The translations under genes were made by a program, and so were the position numbers. DNA of 64,000 bases from Ahaetulla prasina (taxonomy: Eukaryota > Chordata > Lepidosauria > Squamata > Colubridae). The stretch is from the NCBI RefSeq assembly GCF_028640845.1, contig NC_080548.1, positions 7,372,314 to 7,436,313 on the forward strand, read 5' to 3'. Shown here piece after piece: positions 58,790 through 64,000 of the stretch. Under the pieces are notes generated by a model. The model was given only the letters and a program-made list of their open reading frames with translations. It had not been told where the DNA came from and did no database searches. Numbering within the stretch: position 1 is the stretch's first letter; every line of letters starts with the position of its first letter.

Positions 58790-59075
58790 GGAGATTCTCA
58801 ATCATCCAGGTCATGGTTATCTTTTCAACAGTTCCAAGAAGATTCCACATCAATTTGCACCACTCAGATGACCCTGATGATACAGATAAATCTTCAGGTG
58901 ACCTTAATGACCCACTAAAAGAATGCAAATGACCAGCTGTCTGCAAGGACTATAAATCCTTCCATTCCCCACCATCCAGTCAGAGCTGAAGAAGCTTCTT
59001 GGATGAGAAGTGAAATGTCTTCAGAGAAAAACTATCCAGTTGCCTCTTGAAAAAAGTACCTTTGGGACATTGGTA
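58790..59075. repeat. TCATCCAGGTCATGG-type repeat, longest copy
   Basis: It runs from GGAGATTCTCAATCATCCAGG to AAAGTACCTTTGGGACA. It contains AGCTGAAGAAGCTTCTTGG and a hammerhead-like GGATGAGAAGTGAAATGTC at 58999-59018. Family members: 24309 and 43505. Confidence 0.7.
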
Positions 59076-62000
59076 TATTTGTATGTTACATATTATATAG
59101 TATATTATCCTTATGTTATATATTATATAGTATACAATAGTCTGCTTTCATTTCCAGATCATAAATATCAGCTAGCCATCTTCAGTGTTCATTTATTTGT
59201 AAAATAAATGTCCCATAAAAAGGTAGAAAATCATTTAAGCTGGAGGGAAAGCATCTGAGATTCTCAAGAACAGTCACTGGTTTTACACAGTACGCTAAAC
59301 CATGGCTTTATTTATGTTTATTAAAACAAATTACAAGCAGCTGATTTCTATAACACTAACCCATAAACTACAATTTACTAACAAAAGTGGTAGTTGAGAT
59401 CATGTATCAAAATATCAAAAAAAAAAAAAAGCTTAACATAAGTATGTCAAACCAATATCATGGTTGTGTTCAGAGATTATACTAAATGAAAACCATGGTT
59501 AACAAACCACAGCATTTAAGTTAGCTACTAATTGAGGGAACCAAATGAAAGCAATTCAACAGGCACAACCGTAATATATGAAAACAACCCAAAATGTACA
59601 TACTGTTACACAAGGCCTATGCAAATTTATCAACATGCAAGCACGCATGCAAATGTTAATTAGAATGCTAAACAGATTAAAAAATGAAAGCAAAAATCAT
59701 GGATCTTTGGAAAAATGGAAGACAAAGTTAGGGCCTATGTGGTTATCAAAAATTGTTGCCGGGGTGAGGGACAAAAAAATAATTCAGCAAAATTGTATTG
59801 CAAGCCAGCTTGTTTGCCATTACTAATAACACCCATAATAAAATATCTAAGAGTTGCTATTGAAACCATGCTATTTGACAGAAATGAGGATAGATGCTTA
59901 GAAATGGCATAAGAGAAAATAGAGTAAGCAATTTTTAAACTGAAACAAAGGGATGGAAGCAACCAGGTCTTATAAACTGTGGGCACTATCACATATTGCA
60001 CTAGGGCACGATGGTTTGCACATATCACATTAGCATATTTTATGAAGCCAAGTACTATGGTTGCTAAAGTATGGATCATACATTACTGTATATTAAGTAT
60101 TTTGTCTCTACATACAAGTAAATCTACTTTCTAATAATCTGGTGGTTTACCTGCTTACATGAAGAAAAGTATACCTTTTGGGTCACAACGAGATTGTATG
60201 AAGCCTATCAAACCTGAAACTACTACTTGCAAAAGAAAAAACAAGAAAATAAGCTTCTAGGTGTAATAAAACTACATGAGAAGTAAAAGGAAACATGTAA
60301 TACCTAGTGAAATAAACAATGACTTTGTACAGTTGCCGTTAGTTTAAAGATGCACATGGAAAGCTTCCATGGGCTGTGCACTACATTTTTTATATTATGA
60401 ACAACAATGGGTAACTTTGTTTTCCAAAACTTCAACGGCAAACGGGAAACCTAAACATACTGTTAGAGCTCTCACAGTAGTTTATTGAAAGGTGCTATTA
60501 GAAGTACAGCATTTGTTTGTAAGATTGCTTCCAACAATAGAGTTATTTCCTGAAAATGCAAAGGAAAAAAGAAGAAGTGAACAGCAGTCTGACACAAAGC
60601 AGAACAGATGGAGGAAAGAAGGTGGACTTGCTTCGTCCTCCCTTCAGCAAGCCAGGTGAATGCCAAAGCCACTTCTGAATGACTATGATGTGTAGATTTC
60701 TGATTATTAACTGAAATCTTAATTTGGTAGTCAGCATTTGGTGAAATTTATTCCCAGGAGGTGTTCCTAAATTGCGATGGTGCTTAATAAGTGCAGAAAA
60801 GATTTTGCATTTATTAAACCATCACACATGACATCTTTTAAGGAAAAAGAACAGATAACCTATCTGAACTTTCAAAATGTTGCTCAAGGCTAGTAAGTGA
60901 AGGTTATGGATGACAGAAAGGCATAAATGTGACTTATTTCTGGATTTCTGAAGAGTTAAAATACTCCACCCTCTTGAAACCTTTGAGAATAAGGATAATA
61001 GTGGGGCAGAGAAGACATAAGGGAATAAGTAGTTCAAAGCTCTTCATTAAAATCGCTTTAGTTTCAGATGCTCCTGTTATTCATAGTGACTTTCTCAGGT
61101 ACTAGTAACCCACTGTTTCTTCCTTCCAACTGATTCCTTTCACCAGCTCCAAACAGCTTAAGCAAACTTCGTCCTTCAACAGTTAAAACCCAGAGAAACT
61201 GAGCTTCAAGGTCACTCTTGCTTGCACAGGCAGGCCTTGCTTCAGCAACTTTTACTGCAACACTATTCCACTCAGATGAAAGGGAAGGGAAAAAATGTAA
61301 AGAACTCAGGTGTAACTCTTTACTTAAGACAAACAGGTAAGCCCTTTGCTATAAAAGCATTCCAGAGTACACTTATTCAACTTAATCCATTAAATGATGA
61401 GATATCTCAATATCAGGAACATTCCAGTGACCTTCATCACTGACTTTAAAACCACCCAAAGTGATACTTTCAAAGACGCAGCAAGTTAGAAGAGAAGCAA
61501 GTCTTCAGCTATCCCACAAACTTTTCTTCAGTTGTTTGTTAGGTTTCCTTTTTACTTAAAGTAATTCTGGGATGAAACTAAGGGAATAGATGAGCTCTTT
61601 CCTTTCTACTCTCCAGACCCAACATAATGTAACAAAGGTCCAAAGACCATACTGGGAAATTAGCTTTATGATAGGTAACATATTGTTATGACTCATGCTG
61701 CTTAAAACATGTCATTTTAAGAACCCTTTCAATCCTGCAGCCCCATCAATTAAGCTACATAATATTGGGATGTGGGTGGAGACAAGGAGGAAAAAGGAAT
61801 GACAGATGAAACAGATGTCAACATACAAGTACTGTTACAAATAGGTGGTATTTAATTCAGATGTGCAAAAATATCAGTCCAAATACTTTATATTGAAATG
61901 GAACATCCCGATTTGACACCTCAACCCCCTTCCCAAGCTTGTTGTCAATGTCATCTTTCCTAAAACCAAAAGGGAAGCTGAAAAATATGCTGCTTACATT

Positions 62001-62396
62001 TTTTAGCCTTCCACAAAACCTTCTGTGCATTTCAAAAAAGACAAATTACTGGAAAGCGGATGGGAGAAGAGTTCCAGCTTTTTTGACCCTGATTTTATGC
62101 AAAAAAAAACAAAACAAAACACACAACCACCACAAAACCAACCCTATGCATCTGTACAAAATTCTCTTCGTTTTCACAGCTATTAAAATAAGAGAGAGAG
62201 AGGAACAGAGAGAGAGAGAGAGACAGGCAGGCTGGGCTTAAGCCAAGGACAGCAAGGTAAGATAGGTGCTCCCTTCAGCTTGCCAAGCAAGGGGCCATTT
62301 TCTGAGACAGTTTCAACTTATCTGCCCTTTGGGATTTCATGACTACTCCGAGGATTGCTACATTAGAAAAGCAATGCAAAAAAAAAAAAAACTTAC

Positions 62397-62720
62397 CAGG
62401 GATAGCGTTAATTTTACAGGCAGCTAATTATGCCTCCTCTGACAGAGCTAATTTAGCCATTTCTAGTCCTTCTCCACACACAAAAAGAGAGGGGAAGAGA
62501 GACGTGGAGCAAGAGGAAACAAAGGCAGCAGGAGATGCAGGCCAGGCTCTCTGGAATGTCCACTGTGGTACAAAACTGAGCAGCTGCCCTCCCAAACTAT
62601 TCGCCATTTTTCTTTGTCTTTCAGCTGACCCCTGCCTCAGTGCAAAACTCCCAGAGACTCCAATGAGACACGGTGCAGCCTCCTTCTTCCACTTTAACGG
62701 TGAAAGGCATTCAATCTAGC
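62397..62720 (-). other. NFYC: Candidate NFYC non-coding first exon
   Basis: The ATG exon carries only 8 bases of leader, so a non-coding upstream exon is required. On the minus strand a full-consensus donor (CCTG then gtaagt) lies at 62397/62396, about 320 bases downstream of the CpG-rich patch. Transcription start is put near 62720 only because the CCAAT box sits at about 62803. A second, weaker donor (CAAG then gtaact) exists at 62861/62860 and could serve an alternative first exon. No transcript evidence is available. Confidence 0.4.
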
Positions 62721-62729
62721 ATGCTATCC

Positions 62730-62830
62730 GACACCGAACCGCCCCTCGGCCGGCCCCTCGTTGGCTAAGCCCCTTCCTCGCGGAGGCTCCCCGCGCCCGG
62801 ATTGGCTGCTCCGCTCGTCACTTAAACCCT
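62730..62830 (-). promoter_or_regulatory. CpG-rich promoter of NFYC with CCAAT and GC boxes
   Basis: This 100-base stretch is dense in CpG, unlike almost everything else in the window. On the minus strand it contains AGCCAATCC at 62807-62799 and a GC box (GAGGGGCGG) near 62747-62739, in the normal CCAAT-then-GC-box order. A second near-CCAAT (GCCAAC) lies at 62765-62760. No TATA box is seen. Position and direction fit the NFYC promoter; a divergent transcript toward higher coordinates is also possible. Confidence 0.55.
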
Positions 62831-63023
62831 CCTTTGTACACTTCCTGTTTTACAAGTTACCTTGAGAAGGCAGAACAGGGGTCAGACGCGGAGACTTCAA
62901 GCCAGGAGCAACTTATGTAAAAGGCGGACCTCGTGAAGTGGAGGCGCTCCAGGGTCACAATGGAGCAAAGCGGCGCGGGCAGGCGAGGGGGGAGGTGCAA
63001 AGGGGAAAAGCAGATGGAATAGA

Positions 63024-63188
63024 GTCTTATTGAATAGACCAGGGGTCTCCAACCTTGGCAACTTTTAAGACTTGTGGACTTCAACTCCCAGAATTCCTCA
63101 GCCACCTAATGGCTGAGGAATTCTGGGAGCTGAAGTCCACGAGCCTTAAAGTTGCCAAGGTTGGGGACCCCTGGTCTATTCAATAGAC
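63024..63188. repeat. Foldback repeat, long palindrome near the NFYC promoter
   Basis: It runs from GTCTTATTGAATAGACCAGG to CCTGGTCTATTCAATAGAC. Arms of about 75-80 bases pair with few mismatches around GCCACCTAATGGC. The outer 17 bases (GAATAGACC and complement) go beyond the family core shared with 50587. It sits about 220 bases upstream of the CpG promoter patch. Confidence 0.92.
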
Positions 63189-63189
63189 G

Positions 63190-64000
63190 ATCTTTGGTGT
63201 GGCTGACCCTGGGAGTTGGGGAGGTGGGTTCTTCCTAAAAAATTAAGGTTCCATTTTGGAAGGGAGGAAGGGGTTAGGGGCACTGCGATGGGATCCGGGA
63301 GCTGTCCGTGAAAAGGCAACTTGGCTTTTATAAGCAGCGAAACGCGGTGACTTCAGAAATACTGCTTTAAATCGCGAGCCAGAAAACGAGGCAGGAGTCC
63401 TGAGGTTTAATTTTTAGAGCCTCGTTTCCCCAAATAATGGGGAATTCAGGCGGGGGATGTGTGGAAATGCTCACTTTCTCTCCCCCGCCCCCAAAGTGGT
63501 CCTTAGGCGCTCCTGGGATTCCCCCACCCACCCAGCTCTAATCCTGGCTCAGCAGTTTACAACCCAGCCGATTTCTTGGATGGGGGCAACTCTCTTTCTC
63601 AACCGCATTTGTGTTGTTTAAATGGCAAGCAGGGCAATTGTGTTTCTCGTAGCAAGGCAGTGTTAAAACAAGGGATGGGGTGGGCTGACCGTTGGAATGA
63701 AAGAAGAGGGGAAAGGGGCAGGACCGGTGGAGAGAAACAGAAAGGATAAGAGTGGCACAGTAAAGAGGTCTTGGCAAAATCCCCAGAGGTGTCTTTAAGG
63801 TTTCCTTTCAAAGCTCTTCCCCAACACTCTGAGCGTTGATCGAAACTTAGGCTTTTCCTTTACAAAAAAGGCTTTTTAAGAAATGTATTGTGAAATGCAG
63901 AATTCCTTGCTTGGGGGCTAACCTCAAACTTGCAGTTATTCAAACCATTCAGAAAATTTAAAAAAAACCCATAATGCATACATTTCATACACAAAATGCC
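63190..64000. other. Upstream flank of NFYC, nothing recognised
   Basis: Moderately GC-rich near 63280-63400 with several CpG, which may be the outer part of a CpG island. No coding exon of a neighbouring or divergent gene was recognised. Confidence 0.45.

Larger units (their letters stand above)
40565..62396 (-). other. NFYC 5' intron (inferred)
   Basis: The intron upstream of the ATG exon, if the first exon at 62397 is correct. It holds the DIRS element, MITEs at 51855, 54172 and 55213, the palindrome at 50587, Bov-B at 56281, Penelope-like fragments at 53625 and 57125, and repeats at 58010 and 58790. No coding exon, RNA gene or repeat terminus was recognised in 40600-43500, 49580-50580, 50725-51850, 52250-53600, 53910-54170 or 59080-62390, apart from short LINE 3'-end scraps (41765-41830, 42805-42875, 57815-57890). 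Confidence 0.5.
7186..62720 (-). other. NFYC: NFYC gene (transcription unit, outer limits approximate)
   Basis: NFYC is the histone-fold gamma subunit of the heterotrimeric CCAAT-binding factor NF-Y (CBF), a nuclear transcription activator. It pairs with NFYB through the histone fold and the dimer then recruits NFYA. Nine coding exons on the minus strand join to 1005 bases (334 residues plus stop): 40556-40455, 29490-29419, 26485-26372, 23413-23318, 15333-15160, 13614-13456, 10406-10299, 8905-8846, 8072-7953. Residues about 40-120 form the histone fold and the rest is the Gln/Thr/Ile-rich activation region. Length matches the common vertebrate isoform of about 335 residues. All introns are GT-AG and every join is phase 0. 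The 3' limit rests on a poly(A) signal at 7201-7206. The 5' limit rests on a promoter-like CpG patch and a splice donor, and is inferred. The gene hosts mir-30e and mir-30c-1. Confidence 0.93.

Noticed and set aside
62857..63105. Minus-strand open frame of 82 codons near the promoter as an upstream protein-coding exon of NFYC
   Set aside because: The ATG exon is well supported, and much of this frame lies over a foldback repeat. The donor at 62861/62860 is kept only as a possible alternative first-exon end.

Overview
The window is vertebrate nuclear DNA, most likely from a squamate reptile and probably a snake (inference). The grounds are a Sauria/Squam1-type tRNA SINE, squamate-style Bov-B LINE ends, CR1-group LINE ends with ATTCT-type tails, Penelope-like fragments and a DIRS element beside a Ty3/gypsy remnant and a young L1. 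Coding density is very low. One cellular gene accounts for all the real coding sequence.

That gene is NFYC, the gamma subunit of the CCAAT-binding factor NF-Y, on the minus strand. Nine coding exons can be placed to the base, from the ATG at 40556 to the stop at 7953. They join to a 1005-base reading frame (334 residues plus stop). All exon joins are in phase 0 with GT-AG introns. A minus-strand AATAAA at 7201-7206 gives a plausible 3' end. At the far end, a small CpG-rich patch near 62.73-62.83 kb carries a GC box and a CCAAT box in the sense of the gene. It is followed at 62397 by a strong splice donor, so a non-coding first exon about 22 kb upstream of the ATG exon is likely but not proven. 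The fourth coding intron (15334-23317) carries two microRNA hairpins, mir-30e and mir-30c-1, in the same order and strand as in mammalian NFYC.

Layout. 0-7 kb: intergenic DNA downstream of NFYC, with a nested Ty3/gypsy remnant inside a MITE, LINE and SINE pieces, and unclassified repeats. 7.2-29.5 kb: coding exons 9 to 2 with compact introns, two CR1-group LINE 3' ends, a target-site-flanked L1, several MITEs and the two microRNAs. 29.5-40.5 kb: a repeat-rich intron with Bov-B, MITEs, another CR1-group copy, a DNA element, a solo LTR, a Sauria-type SINE, a MIR-like SINE and a 1.7-kb hAT-like element swollen by a TC-rich tract. 40.6-62.4 kb: the 5' intron, dominated by a nearly complete but disabled 5.8-kb DIRS-like tyrosine-recombinase retrotransposon (43771-49571). 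It also holds MITEs, Bov-B, palindromes and Penelope-like fragments with hammerhead-like cores. 62.4-64 kb: candidate first exon, promoter, and a strong palindrome just upstream.

No clearly new gene system was found. The most notable items are the DIRS element with its internal complementary region, the conserved microRNA pair, the hammerhead-like cores in two repeat families, and a series of near-perfect palindromes, some of which appear to be made of otherwise unique DNA.
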